From the NCBI GenBank assembly GCA_038184435.1, contig CP116227.1:3501501-3565500 (forward strand): a stretch of DNA of 64,000 bases. Reading direction: 5' to 3'. A program made the position numbers and the translations under genes. Below, in pieces: positions 1-8,275 of the stretch. Under the pieces are notes generated by a model. The model did no database searches. It saw only the letters and a program-made list of their open reading frames with translations, and was not told the origin of the DNA. Each line of letters starts with the position of its first letter. The first letter of the stretch is position 1. The stretch is from Nocardioides alkalitolerans. GTDB lineage: Bacteria > Actinomycetota > Actinomycetes > Propionibacteriales > Nocardioidaceae.

Positions 1-3000
1 GTCACCCAGCCGGAAGCGCAGTGCCGCGCCGATGACGAACGCGATGAGCTCCTGCGACTCGCCGCCGGACTTCTCGCCGAGGGTGCGGTACCAGGCCTGG
101 TGCGCCCCCGTCCGCGGGTCGTAGCGCTCCGCCGAGACCTCCACGTGGCGCCGTACGTCGAGGAGCGCGTCCCGCAGGCGTGCCTCGGCCGCGCCGGCGC
201 GCGGGTCGTCGGCCGTGCGCAGCTGGGCCATGAACCGCTGGAGGCGCACGAACCGGGCCTCCAGCGCCTCGCCGGTGAGGCGTTCGCTCGTGCCCTGCGA
301 CAGCTCGCGCAGGTCGCCGAGGAAGAGCGTCACCTCGGTCGGGGTGAGCCGGCGGATCCGGATGCGCAGCCGGTCGGAGCCCGCCCCGAACGGCAGGCGC
401 CGCAGGATGTCGTTGATCGGCGCGAGCCGGTCCTCGATGTCCTCGATCGCGGCGGCCATGGCGCCGGCGAGCGGCACGAGGTCCTGGCCCGACCAGTCGG
501 CCAGGCGGCGCCGCCACTCCTCGCGGCGGTCGGCGAGGCCGGTGCGGCGGATCTCGGCGAGGATGTCGGCGTAGTCGCGGTAGCTGGTGAGCGCCGTGCC
601 GCGGTTGGGGTCCGGCCAGCGCTCGGCGTAGAGCGTGAAGATCCGCACCAGCTCGCGCGACGCGGCCGCGATCTGCTCCGACGCGGTCCGCGCCGCCTCG
701 CCGAGGCGGTCCCGCAGGCGCGAGCAGTTCTCGGCGAAGCGCTCGAGCGATCCCTCGACGCCGGGCCCGACGGCGGCGGCGAACTCGGCGTCGAGCCGCG
801 CGGCCTGGTCGTCGGTGAGCTGCGTGGCCTGCTCGACGCGGTCGAGCTCGTCGTGGCAGGCGTCCTCAGCGTCGACCAGCCGCGCGTGCTCCTGCTCGAG
901 CTCGGCGCGCTCGTCGGCGGCCAGGGTGCGCTCGACCTCGGCGGCGCGCATCGCCGCCTCGATCTCGTCGACCTGCCCGGCCAGCGTGCGCAGGTGGGCG
1001 TCGGAGCCGAGCACGCGCTCGCGCTGCGCGCTCAGCTCGTCGCAGCGCTCCTGGCTGCTCGCCACGTCGAGGTCGGCGAAGGGGATGTCGGCGATGGCCT
1101 GGTACGCCGCGACCCGGGCCTCGGCGGCGCGCTTGCGGCCCGCCACCTCGGTGCGCTCGCGGTCGAGCGCGTCGAGCTGGTCCTCGATCCGGCCGAGGGC
1201 CGCGTCGACGGCCGCGAGGGCCTCGGTGTTGGAGAAGCCGATGATGTCGGCGCCGCCGCTACGTCCGTGGGAGCCGCGGCGGCCCGAGCGGGTCTGGCCC
1301 GCCAGGGTGACCCGGAAGCCCTTGCCGTCGAGGTCCGCGGCGGACTCGACGCAGAGGGCGTCGCGGGAGGGATCGGCGAGGTACCAGCGCACCCAGCCCG
1401 CGAACGGTCCGTCCTGGTGGTCGAGCTTCCCCGAGATGCGGTCGGAGGAGCCCGGGGCCGGCGGGTCGACGTCGAGGTCGGCGCCGACGAACGTGATCCG
1501 GCGCGGCAGGTCGAGGTGGTCGATCGCGGCGGAGAAGTCGCGCAGCCTCTCGGCCGGCACGAGCAGCTGGCGGGCCGCGCCGCCCAGCACCGTCTCGATC
1601 GCGGTGCGCCACCGCTCCTCGTCGGGCCGCACCTCGACGAGCTCGGCCAGGAACGGCAGCTCGGCCGTCGTCAGCCCCGCGGCCTCCGCGAGCAGCCGGC
1701 GGATCTCGTCGAGCTCGCGCGGCACGCGACCACGGCGTCCCGCCAGCGACGCCCGGTCCTTGCGCAGCTCCGCGCGGCGCTCGAGCAGCGGGCCCTGGCG
1801 CCGGGCCACGTCGACGACGCCGTCCTCGAGGCGGGCGAGCTCCGCGTCGTACCCCGCCAGGAAGACGCGGCCCTCCGCCTGGGCCGCGGCGTAGGACTCC
1901 GCCGACGTGAGGTCGACGCCCAGCACGGCGGCCCGCGGGGCGAGCCGGTCGCGGCGCTCCGCGAGCTCCTCGGCGCGCGCCTGCTCCTTCTTCAGCTCCG
2001 CACCCAGCAGCTCGAGCGTCTCGCCGCCCGCGCCGCGGTGGGCCTCGCGGGCCGTCGACAGCTCGACCTGCAGGTCGGCCACCCGGCGCGCGATGCTCGC
2101 GCGTCGGTCGCGGTTGGTCTCGCGGGCCGCCTGGTTGGCGCGGACCGCCTCGGCCAGCAGGCCGGCGTGGCGGCGCAGCTCCCACAGCCGCAGGGGCGAC
2201 GGCCCGGGGGAGGTGGCGCCGTAGGCGTCGAGCTCGCCGATCCGGTCCTGCGCCGCGACGAGCACGCGGTGGTGGTCCTCGATCGGGGCCAGCAGGTCGG
2301 ACTTCTGCTGCTCCGTCACCATCGTCTCGTAGGACGCCTCGAGGTCGTCGAAGTGCTCGACCGCGCGGTCGGCCGCGGCGTACGTCGCGGGACGCTCGAG
2401 CACCATCTCCTTGTAGAGCTCGTCGACCGAGCGCACGGGCTGCGAGGCCTGGATGCGCGCGAGGAGCCGGAGCGCCTTGTCGCCGTCGCCGTTCGCGCCG
2501 ATGCCGAGGCGGGCGTGGAGGCGGGCGGCGAACACGGCGTAGGTCTCGTGGCACTGCAGCCGGGGGAACAGCGCCCGCAGCTCGCGCGGCGCGAAGCGGG
2601 AGCCGACGGCCTGCTGCAGCTCGGAGAGGTCGAGCTCGCCCTCCACCGTCGCGAGGCGCGTCAGCACGTCGCTCGTGCGGGTGGCGCGGCGCGGCACGTA
2701 GAAGATGCGCAGCACCGTGAACCGCCGCTGCCGGTCGTCGACGAACGTCGCGGCGACGGCGCCCCACGTGTCCTCGTCGGAGCCACGGAGCGTGACCTGG
2801 CGCGATCCACCGCCGGCGCGGTCCTCGGCTTGGTCGACGACACCGCGCAGGTACGACAGCGGGCTGCGCTGCCCCGCCGAGCGGGCCCGCCCGGGTGCGA
2901 CGTCGTTGGACGCGCCGTTGAGGCGCGTGTCGGACGGCATCATCAGCGTCGTCCACGCGTCGAGCAGCGAGGACTTGCCGACGCCCGACGCACCGGTCAG

Positions 3001-3285
3001 CAGCGTGGTCTCGCTGTGCAGCGGCACGACGTGGTGGCCGTTGAAGCCACCCCAGTTGACGAGCTGCAGCGAGGTGATCCGCCACTGCGTGCTGCCCTCG
3101 GTGGCGCCGTGCATGCCGAAGAGCGCCTCGTCAGCGGCCTCCAGGAGGCCCTCGTCGGGGACGTCGGGGGCGGTGTACGCCGCGAGGTCGGCTGCGTCGA
3201 GCGCCGGGTCGGCCTCGAGCTCGGGGTCGGCCTCGAGCTCGGGCTCGAGGGAGGCCCCGGTGGTCTCCGTCGTCTCCTCGGTCAC
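1..3285 (-). CDS. jetC: Wadjet SMC-like ATPase JetC, partial (cut by left edge)
   Basis: Motor subunit of a Wadjet (MksB/EptC-like) condensin that recognises and helps cut small circular DNA. Only 1,095 codons are visible; the C-terminus lies off the left edge. A GTG start overlaps the jetB stop (GTGA). An acidic tail of about 57 residues precedes an SMC-like head strand (ITSLQLVNWGGF) and a Walker A motif GASGVGKSS at about residues 98-106. The long Arg/Glu/Leu-rich middle looks like coiled coil. At bases 60-90 the ABC signature region KSGGESQELIAFVIGAA is readable, so the Walker B motif must lie just outside the window. The frame is the same at both ends and in a central check near 1261-1320. 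An ATG at 3114 (residue 58) is a possible alternative start. The assignment rests on this architecture together with the jetA and jetB neighbours. Confidence 0.93.
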   Translation of the reverse strand, partial: MTEETTETTGASLEPELEADPELEADPALDAADLAAYTAPDVPDEGLLEAADEALFGMHGATEGSTQWRITSLQLVNWGGFNGHHVVPLHSETTLLTGASGVGKSSLLDAWTTLMMPSDTRLNGASNDVAPGRARSAGQRSPLSYLRGVVDQAEDRAGGGSRQVTLRGSDEDTWGAVAATFVDDRQRRFTVLRIFYVPRRATRTSDVLTRLATVEGELDLSELQQAVGSRFAPRELRALFPRLQCHETYAVFAARLHARLGIGANGDGDKALRLLARIQASQPVRSVDELYKEMVLERPATYAAADRAVEHFDDLEASYETMVTEQQKSDLLAPIEDHHRVLVAAQDRIGELDAYGATSPGPSPLRLWELRRHAGLLAEAVRANQAARETNRDRRASIARRVADLQVELSTAREAHRGAGGETLELLGAELKKEQARAEELAERRDRLAPRAAVLGVDLTSAESYAAAQAEGRVFLAGYDAELARLEDGVVDVARRQGPLLERRAELRKDRASLAGRRGRVPRELDEIRRLLAEAAGLTTAELPFLAELVEVRPDEERWRTAIETVLGGAARQLLVPAERLRDFSAAIDHLDLPRRITFVGADLDVDPPAPGSSDRISGKLDHQDGPFAGWVRWYLADPSRDALCVESAADLDGKGFRVTLAGQTRSGRRGSHGRSGGADIIGFSNTEALAAVDAALGRIEDQLDALDRERTEVAGRKRAAEARVAAYQAIADIPFADLDVASSQERCDELSAQRERVLGSDAHLRTLAGQVDEIEAAMRAAEVERTLAADERAELEQEHARLVDAEDACHDELDRVEQATQLTDDQAARLDAEFAAAVGPGVEGSLERFAENCSRLRDRLGEAARTASEQIAAASRELVRIFTLYAERWPDPNRGTALTSYRDYADILAEIRRTGLADRREEWRRRLADWSGQDLVPLAGAMAAAIEDIEDRLAPINDILRRLPFGAGSDRLRIRIRRLTPTEVTLFLGDLRELSQGTSERLTGEALEARFVRLQRFMAQLRTADDPRAGAAEARLRDALLDVRRHVEVSAERYDPRTGAHQAWYRTLGEKSGGESQELIAFVIGAALRFRLGD

Positions 3286-3350
3286 GCCTCGTCCTCGGGG
3301 GTCTCGTCGGTCGCGGTGCTCTCGTCGGTCGCGGTGCTCTCGTCGGTGGG
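3206..3350. repeat. Two short tandem repeats of 18-bp units across the jetB/jetC junction
   Basis: Two copies of an 18-bp unit at 3303-3320 and 3321-3338, with a partial third, encode repeated Asp-Glu-Ser-Thr-Ala-Thr in the JetB C-terminal tail. Two copies of an unrelated 18-bp unit at 3206-3223 and 3224-3241 encode repeated Glu-Leu-Glu-Ala-Asp-Pro in the JetC N-terminal tail. Both sets keep the frame, so changes in copy number would only lengthen the acidic tails. Confidence 0.85.
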
Positions 3351-3992
3351 CTGCTCGGCGGCCTGCTCCTCCAGCCACGACAGCAGGTCGACGAGCCGCT
3401 CCAGCGGGAGCAGGGTCTCGACGGCCGGGCTGATCTCGAACCGGTCGGCCGTCGCCGGCCCCAGGAGCAGGCCGGCCTTGTAGACCGACGCCACCGCGTT
3501 GCGGGCCCGGGCCTCGTCGCCGGCGTCGTCGGTGGCGTCGGCCGGGCGCATCGAGAGCAGGTGCTCGACGATCTCGGCGACGTCCACCCAGGAGCGCTCC
3601 TCGCCCCGCGCGGAGTCCGTGAAGTGACGGTTGCGGAGGAAGACGAGCGTGATGGTCTCCTCGCGGTTCCACGCGGTGTCGTGCAGCAGCGTCGGGAAGC
3701 GTCCGCCCGCCTCGGGCACGGCCTGGCGCTTGAACGCCACCTCGCGCTCGGTGTCGACGACGAGCTCGAGGAAGAGGTCGTTGAGGCGCGACACGATCGC
3801 GCGGGGGTTCTCCATGAGCGCCGCCCACTCGCGGGGGTGGGTGCGGGCCGTGATGAACCGGAGCTTCACCAGCGCGAGCAGGGCGCGGCGCTGCTCGAGC
3901 AGCAGACCACCCTCGTCGCCCTCGAAGAGCGACAGCGAGCTCGTCGCCTCGAGCTCGGGGTTGAGGTCGACCCCGGTGTCGGTGTCGGTCAT
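3282..3992 (-). CDS. jetB: Wadjet subunit JetB (DUF4194 family, MksE-like)
   Basis: 236 residues, between jetA and jetC with 4-bp overlaps on both sides (ATGA with jetA, GTGA with jetC), so translation is probably coupled. JetB is the winged-helix (KITE/MksE-like) partner that binds the JetA kleisin. The middle (residues about 20-190, including LEQRRALLALVKLRFI and an Arg-rich stretch before FLRNRHF) is folded. The last ~25 residues are an acidic Ser/Thr tail built from the 18-bp repeat. The family call rests on length, position in the operon and this layout; I cannot run a profile search. Confidence 0.88.
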   Translation of the reverse strand: MTDTDTGVDLNPELEATSSLSLFEGDEGGLLLEQRRALLALVKLRFITARTHPREWAALMENPRAIVSRLNDLFLELVVDTEREVAFKRQAVPEAGGRFPTLLHDTAWNREETITLVFLRNRHFTDSARGEERSWVDVAEIVEHLLSMRPADATDDAGDEARARNAVASVYKAGLLLGPATADRFEISPAVETLLPLERLVDLLSWLEEQAAEQPTDESTATDESTATDETPEDEA

Positions 3993-5500
3993 CGGGCGTC
4001 CTCCGGGAGATCGGGGTCGTCGTCGGGGTGGGTGGTGCGGGTCAGCACCGTGGGCAGCCGCAGGGTGCGGGTCGAGCCGTCGGGGCGCACGGTGACGACG
4101 TCGGTGGACCCGTCGCCGTCCACCAGCCCGCGGCGCTCGGCGAGGTGGAGGAGGCCGATGACCTCGACCGGCCGCCGCAGGTGCACCGGCAGGGAGTCGA
4201 AGAGCTCGGCGAGGGTCGCGGGGCCGGGCAGCAGCATCGGGTCGAGCACCGTGTCGAGGGCGTCGCCGAGGTCGGTGAGCGACGGGCCGCCGGCGGCGCG
4301 CAGCTCGTCCCAGGACACGTCGCCGCCGTCGGTGTCGTCGACGGGCTCCAGCGGCGGCGGCACCCGCTCCTCGCTGGGGTCGAAGAAGCGCTCCCGGAGG
4401 TGGTCGACGCCCGCCCGCTCGGCGAGGAGCGGGACGCCGGCGGTCGCGCGGGGACCGGTCGCGGCGTACCAGGTGCCGAGCCGCCCCTCGAGGTGCCGCA
4501 GCACGCGCTCGAGCTCGCGGTCGCGGTTGACGTCGCGGGCCTCGATGTTGCTGCGGAGCGTCGCGGTCGCGCGGTTGCGCTGCACGAGCACGCGGTCGAG
4601 GCCGGCGCGGATGAGCTTCACGGTGTCGCGGAGCTCGCGGCGGTCGGCCTCGGACAGGATCGCGTCGGTGCTGGGGTGCTCCAGCAGGGCCGCGATGTCG
4701 GCGCGCAGCTGGCCGAGCAGGTCCTCGTCGCGCAGCAGCGGGAACGCGCCCTCGAAGGCCCGTCCCTCCGGGGTCGCCGTGGTGAGCTGGTCGATGCGTG
4801 CGAGGTAGTCGTCGACGAGCTCTCCCGCGGGCCGCTCGTCGGCCCGGAACGCGTCGTGGATGTCGTTGCGGATGCGGGCGAACGCCTCCTCCACGCGCGC
4901 GAAGTCGCTGGGCAGCGCGCTGACGAGGGAGCGGAGCTCGCCGAAGCCCTCCGCCATGTAGTCCTCGCTGGCGGGCGGCATCTCCCCGCCGTCGATCAGC
5001 CGGTCGCGCTCGACGCGCAGCCGGTTGATCTCGTCGTTGAGCAGGGTGACACGGGTGGTGCGGTCGGGGTTCGCCTCGGAGTTGAAGCGTCGGAACGCCG
5101 ACACGATCGTCGCCACCCGGTGCTCCGACAGGGTCGCGCGCTCGCGGGCCAGGGAGCGGGCCTGCTCGAGCGACTCCTGGGCGGACGAGGTCAGCACGTA
5201 GACCTCGCCGTCGCCGTCCGCCGCGTTGGCCCGGATCAGCCACTTGCGGCGCATCCAGGTGAGGCACAGCTCGCGCCCGGTGCCGCTGGGCAGGCCCTCG
5301 ACGCCCGCCATCCGGAGCTCGTCGAGGTAGGTCTCGACCTGGTGGTGCAGGCGGCTCGTCGGCACGGGCTGGTTGTCGCGGCCGAAGGCCAGCCGGAAGA
5401 TCGTGAGCACGAGCGGCGCGTGCTGCTGGTGCAGGAGGCGGAGCGTCGGCTGCTCGAACGCCTCGCGCATGCGCGCGAGCTCGTCGGCGACGTCGCTCAT
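3989..5500 (-). CDS. jetA: Wadjet kleisin-like subunit JetA (DUF3375)
   Basis: 503 residues and first gene of the jetABC(D) operon. JetA is the kleisin (MksF-like) subunit that bridges the two JetC heads. Its N-terminus (SDVADELARMREAFEQPTLR, then HAPLVLTIFRLAF) matches the usual start of DUF3375 proteins, and the middle is helical and Arg/Glu-rich. The ATG at 5500 is chosen because a strong GGGAGGA ribosome site lies 5-6 nt upstream; an in-frame ATG at 5542 has none. The stop overlaps the jetB start (ATGA). The order jetA-jetB-jetC with JetA of the DUF3375 type is that of type I Wadjet. Confidence 0.92.
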   Translation of the reverse strand: MSDVADELARMREAFEQPTLRLLHQQHAPLVLTIFRLAFGRDNQPVPTSRLHHQVETYLDELRMAGVEGLPSGTGRELCLTWMRRKWLIRANAADGDGEVYVLTSSAQESLEQARSLARERATLSEHRVATIVSAFRRFNSEANPDRTTRVTLLNDEINRLRVERDRLIDGGEMPPASEDYMAEGFGELRSLVSALPSDFARVEEAFARIRNDIHDAFRADERPAGELVDDYLARIDQLTTATPEGRAFEGAFPLLRDEDLLGQLRADIAALLEHPSTDAILSEADRRELRDTVKLIRAGLDRVLVQRNRATATLRSNIEARDVNRDRELERVLRHLEGRLGTWYAATGPRATAGVPLLAERAGVDHLRERFFDPSEERVPPPLEPVDDTDGGDVSWDELRAAGGPSLTDLGDALDTVLDPMLLPGPATLAELFDSLPVHLRRPVEVIGLLHLAERRGLVDGDGSTDVVTVRPDGSTRTLRLPTVLTRTTHPDDDPDLPEDAR

Positions 5501-5559
5501 CGCAGTCCTCCCAGCCGTGTCGTGACCGGGTGAGGATGCCATGGCGGACGGCTACCGGC

Positions 5560-5910
5560 TCAGTCGAGCCCCCAGGAGGAGACGTGGGTCGGCGTCAGGC
5601 GGATGGCGGCGGCGTCCGCGTCGTACCGTGCCGGGCCACGCAGCGTCACCCCCCACGGGCGCCAGCCGGGACCGTCCCCCACCCCGTCGATGACGGCGGC
5701 GGCCCACGGGTGGGCGGCGACGTTGCGCACCCGCACCGTGCCGGCGAGGGACCGGCCCGTCAGCAGCAGGTCGCCGGTGGTGGGGTCGTGCTTCCAGACG
5801 GTGGGTACGACGTGGGGCAGGCCGTCGGCGTCCACGGTGGCCATCCGGGCGAGGCCGGTGGGGCGGGACAGGACGCGGAGCTCGGCGTCGGTCGGTGCGC
5901 GGCGGGGCAT
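5560..5910 (-). CDS. PPOX-class (pyridoxamine-phosphate-oxidase-fold) F420/FMN enzyme
   Basis: 116 residues, typical of small split-barrel PPOX-fold oxidoreductases that use F420 or FMN. The pattern LARMATVDADGLPHVVPTVW followed by DLLLTGRSLAGTVRVRNVAAHPWAAAVID is characteristic: a first strand on residues reached by the flavin, then an Arg-x-Arg-N turn before the second strand. The substrate cannot be told. The ATG at 5910 is 7 nt downstream of a MerR-type promoter, which points to a leaderless transcript. Upstream in-frame starts would run through that promoter and were not used. Confidence 0.85.
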   Translation of the reverse strand: MPRRAPTDAELRVLSRPTGLARMATVDADGLPHVVPTVWKHDPTTGDLLLTGRSLAGTVRVRNVAAHPWAAAVIDGVGDGPGWRPWGVTLRGPARYDADAAAIRLTPTHVSSWGLD

Positions 5911-5917
5911 GGCGACG

Positions 5918-5948
5918 ATGGGACAACCTCGACCGCGGTTGAGGTCAA
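5918..5948 (-). promoter_or_regulatory. MerR/SoxR-type promoter with palindromic operator
   Basis: On the minus strand TTGACC (5948-5943) and TCCCAT (5923-5918) are separated by 19 bp, the overlong spacer typical of MerR-family-activated promoters. The spacer region is a near-perfect 20-bp dyad (5926-5945; CCTCAACC against GGTCGAGG, one mismatch), resembling the CCTCAA...TTGAGG arms of SoxR sites. It lies directly before the PPOX gene. Confidence 0.65.
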
Positions 5949-6056
5949 GCCGGGGCTGCACGAGGCGGGTTCCGGACAGGCGTGCCGCGGGCCGACGCCC
6001 CCCGACGTCGACCCGCGGCACGGATCAGGGCCCTGCGCGCCGCGCGGCGCGGAGGG

Positions 6057-7724
6057 TCAGCCGGCGCTCACCACCCGCCACGGGGAGCTCCGGCGGGTGC
6101 TCGGCTCCTTGTCCCGTGAGGGGCGCGTGGCCTCCCACAGGCGGCCGTCGTGCACGACGCGGTCACCCCGGTGGTAGCGCTGCTCGCTGCTCCAGTCGGG
6201 CGCCCCGGGCACGCCGTTGACGGTCTCGGTGCTCTCCGCCAGGGCCTGGGTGGCGTGGCCGATGGCCGGCGCCATGATGTCGAGGGCCTCCTGCGACACG
6301 TTGGTGATGTCGTCGTCCGGGGTGTGGTAGTTCGGGTCGAGCAGCTCGCCCGCGGTCCCGCCGAACGTCGCCGCCTCCTCCTCGGTCTTCACGCCGTCGG
6401 CGCCGGTGAACAGGCCGGAGGCCGGGATGCCGTTGGTGATGAAGGCCTGGTAGTCGCTGCGGCCCGAGAACTCCGAGTCCACCCAGGGCTGGTCGACCGA
6501 GTCGAAGTAGTCGGTGAACACGGTCTCGGTCGCGATGGAGCCCTCGGGCACCTCGACCGGCGCCTCGTAGGTCGACTCGTCCGCGTCGTACACCCCGATC
6601 GTGTAGTTCGGCGAGCCCACCATGTCGAAGTTGAGGTAGGTCGCGATCGACTCCAGTCCGGCGGGGTCGTTCGTCGCCAGGTCGTCCACGTAGTGCGCAG
6701 AGCCGAGCAGCCCGATCTCCTCGGCGCCCCACCAGGCGAAGCGGACCTTGTTGTTGAGCGGCCCGGCCTCGGCCAGCTGCACGGCCGTCTCGAGGATCGC
6801 CGCCGAGCCGGAGCCGTTGTCGTTGATGCCCGGACCCTCCGGCACGCCGTCGAGGTGCGCGCCGACCATGACCACGTTGGAGTCGCGGCCGGTCGGCGTC
6901 TCGGCGAGCACGTTGAAGGTCTCGATGGTCTCGACCGACGCCTGCAGGTCGAACGTCGCGGTGAGCGGACCGGCGGCCAGCGCCTCCCGCAGCGCCGCGC
7001 CCTCGGCCTGGGTGATGCCGACCGCGGGGGCCGACCCCTCGAGGGTCTCGCCGAGCGTGCCGTTGAGGGCACCGTCGGTGTTGTTCGCGACGACCACGCC
7101 GGCCGCCCCGGCCGCCCCTGCCGCCGTCGCCTTCTGGCCGAAGGAGCAGGTGCCGCGGTCCACGAGCACGACGTCGCCCGTGACGTCCCCGCCCGCGTAC
7201 GCCGCCGCGTCGCAGCCCAGCGGATCGGTGGCCGGGGTGGTCAGCGGGGCGGTGACGCCGCCGGCGGGCGTCGAGGAGGAGTACGACATGGCGACCGGCT
7301 CGAGCGCCACGCCCGGGACCTCGAGGACGACGGTCTCGACCTCGTAGGACTCCACGTCGAAGTACTGGCGCTCCGGGGCGTAGCCGGCCGCCGTCAGGAC
7401 CTCCTCGACGTAGGCCGCGCCCGCCTCGTAGCCCGACGTGCCCACGGCGCGGTTGCCGCCGTTGGCGTCCGCGATCGCCTGCAGCTGCTCGAGGTGGTCG
7501 TGGACCGCGGCACCTGTGACCGTCTCGGACAGGTCGGGCGCGTCGTGCCCGTGGCCCGGACCATGGCCGTGCCCGGGTGCCCGCCCGGGGCCCCGGTCGT
7601 CGTCCCCGGGTCCGGCGGCAGCAGGACCGGTGGCGGCCGCCACGGCGAGACCGGTGACGACGGCGGTCACGGTCCCCATCACCGGACGCCTGGTGCGTCC
7701 GGACAGCATCGAGCTCGTCCTCAC
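6057..7724 (-). CDS. Secreted M28-family zinc aminopeptidase with PA domain
   Basis: 555 residues. A signal peptide (Arg-rich start, then VMGTVTAVVTGLAVAAATGPAAA) is followed by a Gly/His-rich linker. A protease-associated (PA) insert around residues 150-280 (GDVVLVDRGTCSFGQKATAA) comes before the M28 peptidase core. Zinc-ligand motifs are visible: GAHLDGVPEGPGINDNGSG, WWGAEEIGLLGS, NFDMVGSPN and NYHTPDDD. The last ~50 residues (WSSEQRYHRGDRVVHDGRLW) look like a small chitin/carbohydrate-binding module of the CBM5/12 type. The GTG start at 7724 has GGGAGG five nt upstream. It probably acts as an extracellular aminopeptidase similar to Streptomyces SGAP. Confidence 0.92.
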   Translation of the reverse strand: MRTSSMLSGRTRRPVMGTVTAVVTGLAVAAATGPAAAGPGDDDRGPGRAPGHGHGPGHGHDAPDLSETVTGAAVHDHLEQLQAIADANGGNRAVGTSGYEAGAAYVEEVLTAAGYAPERQYFDVESYEVETVVLEVPGVALEPVAMSYSSSTPAGGVTAPLTTPATDPLGCDAAAYAGGDVTGDVVLVDRGTCSFGQKATAAGAAGAAGVVVANNTDGALNGTLGETLEGSAPAVGITQAEGAALREALAAGPLTATFDLQASVETIETFNVLAETPTGRDSNVVMVGAHLDGVPEGPGINDNGSGSAAILETAVQLAEAGPLNNKVRFAWWGAEEIGLLGSAHYVDDLATNDPAGLESIATYLNFDMVGSPNYTIGVYDADESTYEAPVEVPEGSIATETVFTDYFDSVDQPWVDSEFSGRSDYQAFITNGIPASGLFTGADGVKTEEEAATFGGTAGELLDPNYHTPDDDITNVSQEALDIMAPAIGHATQALAESTETVNGVPGAPDWSSEQRYHRGDRVVHDGRLWEATRPSRDKEPSTRRSSPWRVVSAG

Positions 7725-7856
7725 GTGTACCTCCCGATCGAGCACCCCGAGTGCCCTCGTTCGTCCGCGCGGCGCACCCCGATGCGCGCCGAGCCGGTGT
7801 GAGGACCCGCACGCTACGTGCTCCGACGCCCGGTGTGAACCGTGCGCACCCTCACG

Positions 7857-8228
7857 TCAGCGGCGCCGGGCCGGGCTCGCGCACGGCACGCAGGTGGTGG
7901 CCGAGGGCCGCACCGCGAGCCGCGCGGGGTCGATCGGACGGCCGCAGACGGCACACACGCCGTACGCGCCCCGGGCCACCCGGTCCAGCGCGGCGTCGAT
8001 CTCCCGCAGCCGCTCGGTGCCCTCCCGGAGCAGCGTCTCGACCTGCGCGCGCTCGAACGCGATGGTGGCGCCCTCGGGGTCGTGCTCGTCGTCCGCGTTG
8101 CTGTCGCGGCTGGCGGCGACGAACGCGGCGTGCTCCTCCCGGAGGCGGGTGAGGCGCGCGAGGGTGGCGGCACGCTCCGTCCGGAGCGCGTCCGCGTCCG
8201 CGGGAGGCTCGAGCGCGGGGTCGGTCAC
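7857..8228 (-). CDS. DksA/TraR-type C4 zinc-finger protein
   Basis: 123 residues. An N-terminal helical part (LRTERAATLARLTRLREEHAAF) leads into a coiled-coil-like segment and a C-terminal zinc finger with CAVCGRPI and CVPC as the two Cys pairs. This is the layout of DksA/TraR family proteins, which bind RNA polymerase through the secondary channel. Actinobacterial members are poorly characterised, and the coiled-coil tip lacks an obvious DxxDxA motif, so a true DksA role is not claimed. The GTG start lies 48 bp from the divergent methyltransferase start. Confidence 0.85.
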   Translation of the reverse strand: MTDPALEPPADADALRTERAATLARLTRLREEHAAFVAASRDSNADDEHDPEGATIAFERAQVETLLREGTERLREIDAALDRVARGAYGVCAVCGRPIDPARLAVRPSATTCVPCASPARRR

Positions 8229-8262
8229 CCGTTCGAGCCTGCCACGCGCGGGCTCGACGGCC

Positions 8263-8268
8263 TAGGGT
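8263..8268 (+). promoter_or_regulatory. -10 element of leaderless promoter (TAGGGT)
   Basis: TAGGGT lies exactly 7 nt before the GTG of the methyltransferase, so transcription should begin at or next to the start codon. Confidence 0.6.
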
Positions 8269-8275
8269 CGAGAGG

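Noticed and set aside
100..3483. Long open frame on the plus strand opposite jetC
   Set aside because: A GC-rich antisense shadow: its translation has no domain and is full of Arg/Gly/Ala repeats, while the minus frame gives JetC with Walker A and signature motifs.
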